Position numbers and translations under genes: made by a program. From NCBI RefSeq assembly GCF_031581265.1, contig NZ_JAVLBQ010000011.1, forward strand, positions 1 to 64,000: a stretch of 64,000 bases of DNA, read 5' to 3'. Position 1 is the first letter of the stretch. Each line of letters starts with the position of its first letter. Origin of the DNA: Gracilimonas sp031581265. Its GTDB lineage: Bacteria; Bacteroidota; Rhodothermia; Balneolales; Balneolaceae. The notes beneath the pieces are model-generated. The model was given only the letters and a program-made list of their open reading frames with translations. It did not search any database and was not told the DNA's origin. Below, piece by piece: positions 33,600-42,110 of the stretch.

Positions 33600-34604
33600 T
33601 CACCTCCTCCAGCTTTGTGCTTGAAGAAATACATCTTTAAAGGGTGTGATATTTTTCACACCTGTTCCATCAGCATTTATTATAAATATTCTGTGTCCAT
33701 CAGCATTCTGATTATAACAGTCTAACAGAATTTGTTTATTGTCCTGAGACCACGCGATTGGTGCAGAAAATTGACACATTCCGTTGGTTAGATTAGACCG
33801 TCTTGTTCCATCTGAATTTATTATATAAACATCTCGGTTTTGGCTTTTGTTTACATATATATATGCAATTTTACTTTCACTTTGAGAATAAGCAGGATGT
33901 TGCCATTTTTCTCCAGGTTCTCCCCAAGATTTCAAAATTTCTCCATCCAAATCTACAAGCACTAATCTTGTGTACTGGATCCCCTGCCCACTGGAATCCT
34001 GTGCAGAGTAATCAACTACTACACCCCAGAAAGCGTCACTATCACTTGACCAATCATAAGTTCCTTCGGTAAGGTCAATAGTCTTTGTGATTCTCTTTTC
34101 GTTAGTTCCATCTAAATTAATCAGGAATACGTCATAATTACCAAATGATTCAGGTGCCATAAGCCTTGAAAAAATTATCTTTTTAGAATTAGGCTTCCAA
34201 GTTATCCCCAATGCTCCCGCATAGTTTAAAGCTCCCCTTACAGAGTCCTGTACAGTTATCCATTGTGGTGTTAGCTGATATCGATTGCTCCCATCCGCAT
34301 CCATAATAAAAACAGCACGCCTGTACTCTGAGTAATCATTTGAGTCTCCCACCTCAGAAATGACCGCGATCTTTTGCCCATCCGGAGACCATTTGGCTTC
34401 ATAGATAGGAAAGTTTGGATCATTGGTCAGTTGTGTAATGTTATTTCCGTCTTCGTCCATGCTATATAATTGGTTGGTACCACTCTCATCAGAAATAAAT
34501 AGAATGGGTCCTGCATCAAATGTTTTATCATCACTTTCCAACACACCACAGCCAGAAAACAGAAACACTGTACCAAATAAAATAAGCTGTATTACTTTTT
34601 TCAT
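33600..34604 (-). CDS. TolB-like WD40/PD40 propeller lipoprotein
   Basis: A 334-residue lipoprotein. The ATG at 34604 is preferred to an in-frame start at 34655 because it begins the SPII signal MKKVIQLILFGTVFLFSGC. The mature protein consists of PD40/TolB repeats with the diagnostic pattern LFISDESGTNQLYSMDEDG, then WSPDGQKIAVISE, IFIMDADGSNRYQLT, DVFLINLDGTNEKRIT and IFIINADGTGVKNIT. Such propellers often bind protein partners or carbohydrates in the envelope. It is not TolB of the Tol-Pal system, since pal and tolQRA are absent nearby. Downstream is the structured 33.5-kb element, then the metalloprotease gene. Confidence 0.87.
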   Translation of the reverse strand: MKKVIQLILFGTVFLFSGCGVLESDDKTFDAGPILFISDESGTNQLYSMDEDGNNITQLTNDPNFPIYEAKWSPDGQKIAVISEVGDSNDYSEYRRAVFIMDADGSNRYQLTPQWITVQDSVRGALNYAGALGITWKPNSKKIIFSRLMAPESFGNYDVFLINLDGTNEKRITKTIDLTEGTYDWSSDSDAFWGVVVDYSAQDSSGQGIQYTRLVLVDLDGEILKSWGEPGEKWQHPAYSQSESKIAYIYVNKSQNRDVYIINSDGTRRSNLTNGMCQFSAPIAWSQDNKQILLDCYNQNADGHRIFIINADGTGVKNITPFKDVFLQAQSWRR

Positions 34605-34827
34605 ACTTCTCTTATCTATTTTTTTTTTGACTTTAGATCTATGTAATAGAGTCATAACTTAGCCAAATGTTACAAAATAATTTCAGATTTTTTTTATTTG
34701 TTGCCACAATGAGGTCTCGCTAAAAAAGATTTTTAAAGCAAAAAACCAAGTGTTTTTTCCAGCATATTTGCTCCAAAATGTCCAAAGAACGCTTTCGGGA
34801 GAGTCAACTTTAGCCCTTTTTTCGTAG

Positions 34828-34863
34828 CCAAGAACTTTTGGTTCTTTTGTCGGCACAAAAGAA
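34828..34863. repeat. Double-hairpin intergenic repeat
   Basis: ccaa-gaactt-ttgg (34828-34841) abuts a perfect 9-bp hairpin ttcttttgt-cggc-acaaaagaa (34842-34863). It lies directly after the DUF2784 stop on the minus strand and may serve as a terminator or be a member of a palindromic repeat family. Confidence 0.55.
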
Positions 34864-34871
34864 CAACACCG

Positions 34872-35264
34872 CTACTGACTTTTCCGCGTCTGCCAATCTC
34901 TGTAATTCAAAAAGATGGAAATGAGAAAAGCCCCAACTCCCAATCCTGCCACCAATACATCTACTACCAATGAATCCCAGCTAAACCAGAAAATTTGATC
35001 TAAATAATATTTGATGTAGGAAAGAGGCAAATCCGTCTCTCCAAGCTTTCGTTTTATCTGCCAGTGCCAATCGGTGCAGGGACAATATCCCCAGCCGTAG
35101 AAAAAGCCGAGTCCAACCCAAGAGAAAATGGTAGCAGAAATAACGTATAGATGAAGCCGCCGGGTTTTTTGCCAAATCCAGCCGGTAAGATTAAATGCAA
35201 TCAGGCTGAAGTGGAAGATTACAAAAAGGTAGTCCAGTGCGTGATATAAAAGCTGATCATCCAT
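34872..35264 (-). CDS. DUF2784 integral membrane protein
   Basis: A 130-residue inner-membrane protein with about four hydrophobic segments (about 8-30, 38-60, 90-105, 104-124). FHFSLIAFNLTGWIWQKTRRLHLYV and the conserved GWGYCPCTDWHW loop, then SYIKYYLDQIF, match the DUF2784 family. The function is unknown; the CPC motif in the loop might bind a metal or form a disulfide. Its start is 9 bp from the stop of the upstream enoyl-CoA hydratase gene on the same strand, so the two are likely cotranscribed. Confidence 0.85.
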   Translation of the reverse strand: MDDQLLYHALDYLFVIFHFSLIAFNLTGWIWQKTRRLHLYVISATIFSWVGLGFFYGWGYCPCTDWHWQIKRKLGETDLPLSYIKYYLDQIFWFSWDSLVVDVLVAGLGVGAFLISIFLNYRDWQTRKSQ

Positions 35265-35273
35265 ATTTTTGTT

Positions 35274-36038
35274 TTACTTCGATCTCTTCTTCATAAACTT
35301 TTCTACCCGGTTGATATGCTGCTCATCCACCCACAATTTTGAGAAAGGTTCTACTTCTGCATCCAGGGCTTCTTTACGGTTTGCTGCTGAATATCGGTCT
35401 GCGCCTTCTTTTATGATCTGAATGAACTTCCGGTCGTTTTTGGTCAGGTTTTCCGTCCATTCCAATACTTCTTTTTGCAATGACTCTCCTGGCAAAATAT
35501 GCTCTATCAATCCATGTGCTAATACTTGGTGGGCATCCGTCACTACAGATTTCCCCAACCATTCCAGGGCTTTGGCTCTTCCCACTTTTTCTACCAGTCG
35601 GGTTAGTCCGCCCCAGCCGGGTACCAGGTAAAAGCGTCCCTGGGTAAACCCAAATTTCACCCCGGGTTTAGATAAACGAAAATCAAAAGCCAGCATGAGC
35701 TCTATGCCGCCACCGTAGGCGTCTCCGTTTACGACAGCTATTGTCCAACAGGGCAGTTGCTCTATCCGGAGCAATAAATCCTGCATTCGCTTTGCTTTGC
35801 CTACCGCCTTTTCTTTGGACTTAATAGTATGAAATTTTTTAAGGTCGCCACCCGACACAAAGAACTTTTCCCCGGCTCCACTTAAAATAAAAACCCTGAT
35901 ACGTTCGTCATTTTCTATTTCCTTGACCAAATCTTCCAGCTGTTGCATCACCTCAAAATCAATCGCGTTCAGGGCTTTGGGGCGATTGATGTTTGCCCAT
36001 AAAATATGATCGGAAATTCGCTCTTTTTCTAACACCAT
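35274..36038 (-). CDS. Enoyl-CoA hydratase/isomerase family protein
   Basis: A 254-residue crotonase-fold enzyme. The oxyanion-hole segments are GAGEKFFVSGGDLKKFH (about 54-70) and AVVNGDAYGGGIELMLAFDFRLS (about 102-124), followed by FGFTQGRFYLVPGWGGLTRL. In hydratases the second catalytic Glu sits in the E-x-x-L-G-x-x-P-G-x-G-G-T segment; here the corresponding region reads FTQGRFYLVPGWGG with Gln in place of Glu, so isomerase, decarboxylase or other CoA chemistry is possible. It precedes the DUF2784 gene in a two-gene unit. cutA is 85 bp upstream on the same strand. Confidence 0.88.
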   Translation of the reverse strand: MVLEKERISDHILWANINRPKALNAIDFEVMQQLEDLVKEIENDERIRVFILSGAGEKFFVSGGDLKKFHTIKSKEKAVGKAKRMQDLLLRIEQLPCWTIAVVNGDAYGGGIELMLAFDFRLSKPGVKFGFTQGRFYLVPGWGGLTRLVEKVGRAKALEWLGKSVVTDAHQVLAHGLIEHILPGESLQKEVLEWTENLTKNDRKFIQIIKEGADRYSAANRKEALDAEVEPFSKLWVDEQHINRVEKFMKKRSK

Positions 36039-36122
36039 GTTTTTCTTTTCAAAATAGAAAAATGAGAGATGTTTATATGTGAAAGTTTCTTTCGAAAATT
36101 TCAGAAATGGAGGAAAGTAAAT

Positions 36123-36464
36123 CTATAATTTAAACGGCTGCTTTGAATTTTTCTCCAGCCAGTCGAGGTATTCTTCATTACCCTCATCTTCAGTGATAGT
36201 AAGTGAAATTACCGCAGGCACTTCATAACTGTGCATTTCTTTGATGCGCCGGGTCACTTTTTTAACTCGGGAGTAGTGTGTTTTTATGATAAGGACACAC
36301 TCATTGTCTTCCTGTATTTCACCCTTCCATTTATAAATGGAATTCATCCCGTCTATAATATTGGCACAGGCAGCGAGGTTTTCCTCAACCAGTGCACGGC
36401 CAATCTTTCGGGCTTCTTCAATATCGGGCGTTGTAACGTAAATCAGACGTAAATTTCTATACAT
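36123..36464 (-). CDS. cutA: Divalent cation tolerance protein CutA
   Basis: A 113-residue CutA1 family protein with a ferredoxin-like fold that forms a very stable trimer. Diagnostic segments are RKIGRALVEENLAACANII, IYKWKGEIQEDNECVLIIKT and IKEMHSYEVPAVISL, with the C-terminal YLDWLEKN. The family was first linked to copper tolerance, but its biochemical role is unsettled. It is probably monocistronic. Length is normal. Confidence 0.95.
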   Translation of the reverse strand: MYRNLRLIYVTTPDIEEARKIGRALVEENLAACANIIDGMNSIYKWKGEIQEDNECVLIIKTHYSRVKKVTRRIKEMHSYEVPAVISLTITEDEGNEEYLDWLEKNSKQPFKL

Positions 36465-36572
36465 GATGATCTAAAATTCTTTATTTCAACACTCAATATC
36501 CAATTCTTTTTGACTATGATTTTCCTCCTTCAACCAAATGTAATTTGTCTGCCACTTTCTTGTTCAATTAGG

Positions 36573-36603
36573 TTGAATTCAGAAATTGAAACCTTTATCT
36601 TTG
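36573..36603 (+). promoter_or_regulatory. Bacteroidota-type promoter for tRNA-Leu
   Basis: TTG (36573-36575) is followed after 20 bp by TATCTTTG (36596-36603), a full match to the -7 consensus TAnnTTTG. It ends 16 bp before the tRNA. Transcription may continue into the tig-clpP-clpX genes. Confidence 0.8.
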
Positions 36604-36619
36604 TAAGCTCTGAAATTTT

Positions 36620-36703
36620 GCGAGAGTGGCGGAATTGGTAGACGCGCTAGATTTAGGATCTAGTATCTTAACCGATGTGGGGGTTCGAGTCCCCCCTCTC
36701 GTA
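36620..36703 (+). tRNA. tRNA-Leu (anticodon TAG)
   Basis: An 84-nt class II tRNA. Acceptor GCGAGAG pairs with CTCTCGT (last pair G-T), the anticodon stem CTAGA/TCTAG closes loop TTTAGGA with anticodon TAG, a variable arm (ATCTTAACCGAT) follows, and the T arm has GGTTCGAGTCC. CCA is not encoded. Confidence 0.96.
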
Positions 36704-36771
36704 CTCCTTCCCGGTAATACATTTTGAATACCGATTACTTACTGAATTAAAATAATTAAAGCGGAGAACAC

Positions 36772-38067
36772 GTGGATATTTCTGTAGAAGAGATCACATC
36801 TGTAGATAAAGAAGTCACCCTAAAAGCCAATCGAGAAGATCTTCAAGAGGACTTCGACAAAGCTTACAAAAAATATAAAAACCAAATTCAGCTGCCGGGA
36901 TTTCGTCCGGGTAAAGTTCCTATGGGAATCATTAAAAAGCGTTTTGGTGAAGAGATTGAGCAGGAAGAGATAAACAGTATTGTTCAAAATGTTTTTGAGA
37001 AAGAGGTTGTACCTGAGTATAACCCAATTGGCGAAACTGAAATGCTCGACTTCAATTGGGAGAACGACGAGCTGGAAGTGAAATTTAAAATCGGCTCAAA
37101 ACCTGAAGTTGAAGTTGGTGATCTTGCCAAAATTGAAGTGAACAAAATGGTTCACGATGTGACCGATGAAGAGGTTGAAGAAGAAATTGAGCGTACCCTC
37201 GAGCGCCAAGGCAATTGGGAAGATGTTGATGAAGAAGCCACAGAAGATTCCAAGCTGCTCGTGGATGTCGTCACATTAGATGAAGAGGGTAACCCGGTTG
37301 AAGGTGAAATGGATGAAAATCAGGAAATAGACCTTCGTCAGGATGGCGCTGCTGAATTCCGCGGAGAACTGGTCGGCAAAAAGCCCGGCGACATCGTTGA
37401 TATGGAAATGGGCGAAGGCGATGAAACCGATAGTTTCCGCGTGACCCTCAAGAAAGTTCAGAAGCTTCATAAAGCTGAATTGAATGACGAACTTATCGAA
37501 GAGCAAAGCAACGGCGAAGCGGATAACGAAGATGAATTCGGCAGTTATATCAAAAGCCGCATGCAAGAATATTATGACAAGACAGCTGAAGATTTATTTA
37601 AAAATGACGTAGCCGATGCGCTTGTTGAAGCTCATGATTTTGAAGTGCCTGAAACTTTTGTTGCTCAAATTCAAGGTTCTTATGTTGATCAACTGAAACA
37701 ACAGCAAGGCGGGGAATTACCGGCCAACTTTGATGCTGAGCAGTACAAAGCCGGAATGAAGGACCGAGCAGTTCGGGAAGCCAAATGGTCATTTATCAGT
37801 CAACAACTTCAGGAAGAATTTGAAGATATCGAAATAAAGCCCGAAGATATTGACGAGCATTTAGCGGTACAGGCAGCTCAATACGGAATGCCTACCGACC
37901 AACTGAAGCAGTATTATGCGCAACAGCCCGAAATGCTAGAACAACTGCGAAGCAGTATTCGTGAAAATAAGGTGTTTGATATCCTACAGGATAAAGTTAA
38001 AATTAACGAAATAGGTAAAGACGCATACCGCGAACAGCAAGAAAAGAAAGACAAAAAGAATAACTAA
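36772..38067 (+). CDS. tig: Trigger factor (ribosome-associated chaperone / PPIase)
   Basis: A 431-residue trigger factor that binds the ribosome exit tunnel and folds nascent chains. It begins at GTG 36772, preceded by ggag. The N-terminal ribosome-binding domain has the signature GFRPGKVPMGIIKKRFG (about 43-59). The middle PPIase domain (about 150-240) is recognisable but divergent, with GAAEFRGELVGKKPGDIV. The helical C-terminal chaperone domain is rich in Gln and Glu (about 250-431), and the tail is lysine-rich. It is the first gene of tig-clpP-clpX, 68 bp after tRNA-Leu. Confidence 0.95.
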   Translation: MDISVEEITSVDKEVTLKANREDLQEDFDKAYKKYKNQIQLPGFRPGKVPMGIIKKRFGEEIEQEEINSIVQNVFEKEVVPEYNPIGETEMLDFNWENDELEVKFKIGSKPEVEVGDLAKIEVNKMVHDVTDEEVEEEIERTLERQGNWEDVDEEATEDSKLLVDVVTLDEEGNPVEGEMDENQEIDLRQDGAAEFRGELVGKKPGDIVDMEMGEGDETDSFRVTLKKVQKLHKAELNDELIEEQSNGEADNEDEFGSYIKSRMQEYYDKTAEDLFKNDVADALVEAHDFEVPETFVAQIQGSYVDQLKQQQGGELPANFDAEQYKAGMKDRAVREAKWSFISQQLQEEFEDIEIKPEDIDEHLAVQAAQYGMPTDQLKQYYAQQPEMLEQLRSSIRENKVFDILQDKVKINEIGKDAYREQQEKKDKKNN

Positions 38068-38085
38068 TTATTCAATCAGGAAGCC

Positions 38086-38739
38086 ATGATTACTAAGCAA
38101 CCCCTTTTTCAAGATCCTAATTTAGATTCTGTTCAACCGGTTCAAAACAACCTTGTTCCTATGGTTGTGGAAACAACCAGCCGGGGCGAGCGTGCTTATG
38201 ATATTTACTCTCGTCTTTTAAAAGATCGTATCGTCATCCTCGGAACTCCGGTTAACGATGCCGTTGCAAGTTCTATAATGGCTCAGCTGCTTTTCCTGGA
38301 AAGTGAAGATCCTGAGAAGGATATCCAGTTTTATATAAATAGTCCTGGTGGCGTTGTTTCAGCAGGGTTGGCTATTTATGATACCATCCAGCATATCAAA
38401 TGTGATGTGGCTACCATCTGCATGGGGATGGCTGCAAGTATGGGTGCAGTGCTGTTAACGGCCGGAACTAAAGGCAAAAGAAGCTGTCTTCCACATGCCC
38501 GCGTTATGATTCACCAGCCATTGGGCGGTACTCAGGGACAAGCCAGCGATATTGAAATTGAAGCCCGCGAAATAATCCGTGTTAAAAAGGAATTGGGACA
38601 AATTATAGCCGACCACAGTGACAACGATGTGGAAAAGGTATTAGAAGATTCTGACCGTAACAAATGGATGACGGCCGATGAAGCTAAAGACTACGGATTA
38701 GTTGACAATGTGATTGAAAAATCCAAAAATTCTAAATAA
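38086..38739 (+). CDS. clpP: ATP-dependent Clp protease proteolytic subunit, Asn in place of catalytic Asp
   Basis: A 217-residue ClpP, a tetradecameric serine protease that works with ClpX. The nucleophile Ser118 (GMAASMG) and His143 (MIHQPLGG) are present, spaced 25 residues as in E. coli and Bacillus. Ungapped alignment from His143 puts Asn192 (in SDRNKWM) where those enzymes have the third catalytic Asp (TERDRF, TDRDNF). Listeria ClpP1 has a similar Asn. The N-terminal extension of about 20 residues is probably a removed propeptide. It lies 18 bp after tig and 28 bp before clpX. Confidence 0.96.
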   Translation: MITKQPLFQDPNLDSVQPVQNNLVPMVVETTSRGERAYDIYSRLLKDRIVILGTPVNDAVASSIMAQLLFLESEDPEKDIQFYINSPGGVVSAGLAIYDTIQHIKCDVATICMGMAASMGAVLLTAGTKGKRSCLPHARVMIHQPLGGTQGQASDIEIEAREIIRVKKELGQIIADHSDNDVEKVLEDSDRNKWMTADEAKDYGLVDNVIEKSKNSK

Positions 38740-38767
38740 TCCGCATTTTCATTAAATTAAGCTTGGT

Positions 38768-40021
38768 ATGAGCAAGAAAGATAAAAACAGCGATATTGTA
38801 CACTGTTCATTTTGCAGTCGCTCCAGCCTGGAAGTGAACAGCATGGTGGCCGGTCCCGGAGTTTATATTTGTGATCGATGTGTGGAAGATGCCTCAAGCA
38901 TCATTGAAAGTGATTTAGCTTCCCTTGCACGTCGAAGAGAGAAAAGCTATAAGCCCCTTCTGAAGCCCGTAGAGATTAAAAGTAAGCTTGATGATTATGT
39001 AATAGGGCAAGAACTGGCTAAAAAAACCTTATCCGTAGCCGTTTATAATCATTACAAACGAATTTCTTCCGAAAATACTGATCTGGATGACACTCAAATA
39101 GAGAAATCAAATATCATGCTGCTGGGGCCTACCGGTAGCGGTAAAACCCTGCTGGCCCGTACATTGGCTCGTATTATTGACGTCCCTTTTACTATTGCTG
39201 ATGCTACTGTTTTAACGGAAGCGGGTTATGTGGGTGAAGATGTGGAAAGTATTCTAAGTAACCTCCTGCAATCGGCCGATTATGATGTAGAACGTGCCCG
39301 TCGCGGAATCGTCTATATTGATGAGGTGGATAAAGTAGCTCGCAAAAGTGACAATCCCTCCATAACCCGTGATGTTAGTGGTGAAGGTGTACAGCAGGCT
39401 TTGTTGAAAATTCTGGAAGGTACTGTTGCTAACATTCCGCCAAAAGGAGGACGCAAGCATCCTGAACAAAGTTTTATTCAGCTGGATACGGCAGATATTT
39501 TATTTATTGTAGGCGGAGCCTTCTCCGGGCTGGAAGATATTATTTCTCGTCGATTGTCGACCAGCGTTATGGGCTTCAATACCACTGAGCAGGTTAAATT
39601 CAACAAAGAAGACCCTGCCATTTTCACGCATGTGGAACCGGAAGATCTGCAGCATTATGGGTTGATTCCGGAATTGATTGGTCGGCTTCCCGTTATCTCG
39701 GGTCTCCATGAACTTTCTGATGATGCTATGCTTGAAATTTTGACCAAGCCTAAAAATGCCCTCGTTAAACAGTACACCAAGTTGTTTGACATGGAAGATG
39801 TTGAACTGGAAATTGAAAAAGAAGCACTTGAGGCTATCGTCAAAAAGGCCAAGGCACGCAAGACCGGTGCCCGCGGTTTACGTTCCATTATGGAAGCTTC
39901 CATGCTTGATATTATGTTTACACTTCCATCCATGAAGAATATTGCCCGATGTGTAATTACAAAAGATACCATTGAGAAAGAAGCTCCCCCGGTTTACGAA
40001 AAACAAAAAGCTTCAGCTTAA
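38768..40021 (+). CDS. clpX: ATP-dependent Clp protease ATP-binding subunit ClpX
   Basis: A 417-residue AAA+ unfoldase that feeds substrates to ClpP. The N-terminal C4 zinc finger has Cys13, Cys16, Cys35 and Cys38. Walker A GPTGSGKT spans 120-127, Walker B is IVYIDEVDK, and the pore-loop region (GYVGEDVES) and sensor motifs (ARKTGARGLRSIME) are conserved. It is the last gene of tig-clpP-clpX and a strong terminator follows 8 bp after the stop. Confidence 0.97.
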   Translation: MSKKDKNSDIVHCSFCSRSSLEVNSMVAGPGVYICDRCVEDASSIIESDLASLARRREKSYKPLLKPVEIKSKLDDYVIGQELAKKTLSVAVYNHYKRISSENTDLDDTQIEKSNIMLLGPTGSGKTLLARTLARIIDVPFTIADATVLTEAGYVGEDVESILSNLLQSADYDVERARRGIVYIDEVDKVARKSDNPSITRDVSGEGVQQALLKILEGTVANIPPKGGRKHPEQSFIQLDTADILFIVGGAFSGLEDIISRRLSTSVMGFNTTEQVKFNKEDPAIFTHVEPEDLQHYGLIPELIGRLPVISGLHELSDDAMLEILTKPKNALVKQYTKLFDMEDVELEIEKEALEAIVKKAKARKTGARGLRSIMEASMLDIMFTLPSMKNIARCVITKDTIEKEAPPVYEKQKASA

Positions 40022-40028
40022 ATACACC

Positions 40029-40057
40029 GCCTGTCTATTTAAAAGACAGGCTTTTTT
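40029..40057 (+). terminator. Intrinsic terminator of the tig-clpP-clpX operon
   Basis: gcctgtct and agacaggc form a perfect 8-bp stem with a 7-nt loop, followed directly by TTTTTT. Confidence 0.95.
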
Positions 40058-40087
40058 ATTTTTGCCCAAAATGAGTACCCTTCATTC

Positions 40088-41422
40088 ATGAAACTTCTTC
40101 TCCCTTCAAATAGAATTAAGGTTATACTGATATTCCTTCTCATCTTTTTGGGCATTGGCTCTATTGCATATAATCAGTATCTCGTTTCAAAAATATTGGA
40201 ACAGGAACGAGCCAGTGTACAACTGTGGACTAAGGGAATTGAGTTCAACAGCCAGCTTGTGAATGAAGAAGCTTCAACAAAACTGCTTAATGCCATTCGG
40301 ATTTTAGAGGGTATTGAAGAGGTACCTGATACCGTAATTCGCATGATTGAAGATGCAGAAGCGGCTAAAGGAAGTAATGATTTTGTTGCCGAAGAGATTA
40401 TCGTTCAGGACCGATTTAACATACCAACCGTTATGTTAGACTCTAATGACATGCTACTTGGTTTCAAAAATATTGATTCTCTTCGAATGCAAACGCAGAA
40501 GGGTACACAAGAAGTTATTCGTGAACTTAAAGGAATGAATCCTCCAATAGAATTTGTAATCGGAGATAAAAATCGGCAAATAACCCAATTTGTGCATTAT
40601 GGAGAAAGCCCTACCGTGCAAATGTTGCGCTATTTTCCATACATCCAGTTCATTCTACTGGGATTACTTCTTGGCATCGGCTATACAACCTATCGAAGTA
40701 TAACCCGGTCAGAACAATCAAATTTATGGGTTGGAATGGCTAAGGAAGCTGCACATCAACTGGGGACCCCTATTTCGAGTTTATATGGTTGGCTGCAACT
40801 CCTTAAAGACGAATATAGGTATGAAGAAACGGCTGTCAATATTGCGAATGAAATTGAAAAGGATATTCAGCGGTTGAGGGGAGTTGCCGAGCGGTTTGGA
40901 AAAATTGGTTCTGAGCCGGAGTTGAAAGAAATAGAGATTGCTCCCATCCTTGAGCAAGTCATGAGCTATATGGAACGTCGCTTGCCAAGGCTTGGTAAAG
41001 CGATTGAAGTTCGAAAAGACCTTCAAGCCGCAGCTACAGTTAAAGCCAACCCTGAGTTACTGCAGTGGGCAATCGAAAACCTGGTTAAAAATGCCATGGA
41101 TTCTCTCCGGGAGTCAAAAGGCGAAACCTACATTGCTATTTCATCCAAAGTACAAGAGGGAGAAGTCATAATTGACATAGAAGATTCCGGAAGTGGTATA
41201 GATATCAAAAATGTGAAAAATATTTTCAGGCCGGGTTTCAGCACCAAAAAAAGAGGGTGGGGACTTGGGCTAAGCCTGACTAAACGAATCATAGAAGAAT
41301 ATCATGAAGGAAGTATATTCGTACTTCGATCTGAGTTGGATGAGGGGACTACTATGCGACTTACACTGAAAACATTGGGGAAGAAAAGTAACGTTCCTAT
41401 ACAAACGGTTAGTCGCCAGTAA
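40088..41422 (+). CDS. Sensor histidine kinase, two-TM
   Basis: A 444-residue membrane kinase. Hydrophobic helices at about 10-28 and 184-205 flank a periplasmic sensor region of about 155 residues without a recognised fold. A short linker leads to the H-box MAKEAAHQLGTPISSLYGWL with phosphoacceptor His223. The HATPase domain has NLVKNAMDS (N box), DSGSGI (G1) and STKKRGWGLGLSLTKRI (G2). No response regulator gene adjoins. Its last 14 bp overlap the end of the convergent ECF sigma gene. A terminator separates it from clpX. Confidence 0.92.
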   Translation: MKLLLPSNRIKVILIFLLIFLGIGSIAYNQYLVSKILEQERASVQLWTKGIEFNSQLVNEEASTKLLNAIRILEGIEEVPDTVIRMIEDAEAAKGSNDFVAEEIIVQDRFNIPTVMLDSNDMLLGFKNIDSLRMQTQKGTQEVIRELKGMNPPIEFVIGDKNRQITQFVHYGESPTVQMLRYFPYIQFILLGLLLGIGYTTYRSITRSEQSNLWVGMAKEAAHQLGTPISSLYGWLQLLKDEYRYEETAVNIANEIEKDIQRLRGVAERFGKIGSEPELKEIEIAPILEQVMSYMERRLPRLGKAIEVRKDLQAAATVKANPELLQWAIENLVKNAMDSLRESKGETYIAISSKVQEGEVIIDIEDSGSGIDIKNVKNIFRPGFSTKKRGWGLGLSLTKRIIEEYHEGSIFVLRSELDEGTTMRLTLKTLGKKSNVPIQTVSRQ

Positions 41423-41984
41423 AGCCTCGCTTCTTGGCATATTCGAGTAACTCTGTCTTCAATAAATTCCGGCCCCGGTGTAACCTCGAACGAATAGTTC
41501 CAATAGGAACATCAAGCATATTTGCTATTTCTTCATAGGTATAGCCATCTACATCACAAAGCAATACTACCGTTCTGAAATCTTCCGGTAACCTTGTTAA
41601 CGCCTCAGAAAGGTCATCGTCCATCATCTCACGAAACATCAGGCTTTCTAAATCTGAAGTTTCTGTTCGTTCAGCCCGCACTGATTCGTAGTAGGATGAA
41701 ACTTCGTCATAATCTACTTGAGACGGTTTCTTTGATTTCTTACGATAATTGTTGATGAACGAATTTTTTAAAATCCTAAACATCCACGCCTTCGCATTGG
41801 TACCCTTTTCGTAACTGCTAAAAAATCGATAAGCTTTTACAATCGTATCTTGTACAAGATCTTCGGCATCGTTTGGATCTGTTGTTAATCGAAGGGCAAA
41901 GTTATACAACGCATCCATGTGAGGTATGATCTCTTCATCAAAATCCTTTTGTTTCTGTATTTCATCCCTCGTTAACTGAGACAT
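41409..41984 (-). CDS. ECF-type RNA polymerase sigma factor
   Basis: A 191-residue sigma-70 family extracytoplasmic-function factor. Region 2 contains ALYNFALRLTTDPNDAEDLVQDTIVKAYRFF and KAWMFRILKNSFINNYRKK; region 4 contains LPEDFRTVVLLCDVDGYTYEEIANMLDVPIGTIRSRLHRGR, including the helix-turn-helix. The pattern is that of RpoE/SigR-like ECF groups. No anti-sigma gene (zf-HC2 or membrane type) is adjacent on either side, which is unusual for an ECF. It converges with the histidine kinase gene with a 14-bp overlap. Confidence 0.95.
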   Translation of the reverse strand: MSQLTRDEIQKQKDFDEEIIPHMDALYNFALRLTTDPNDAEDLVQDTIVKAYRFFSSYEKGTNAKAWMFRILKNSFINNYRKKSKKPSQVDYDEVSSYYESVRAERTETSDLESLMFREMMDDDLSEALTRLPEDFRTVVLLCDVDGYTYEEIANMLDVPIGTIRSRLHRGRNLLKTELLEYAKKRGFTGD

Positions 41985-42110
41985 TAAACCATCCCTTTTC
42001 GTAAATAAAAATATAATTCTGTTTTATTGACTAATAATATTACCTAATAATACCTACAGAATACTTCAATATTAAATAGATTGTATTGATAAACCCGTTA
42101 ATATTTTTCT

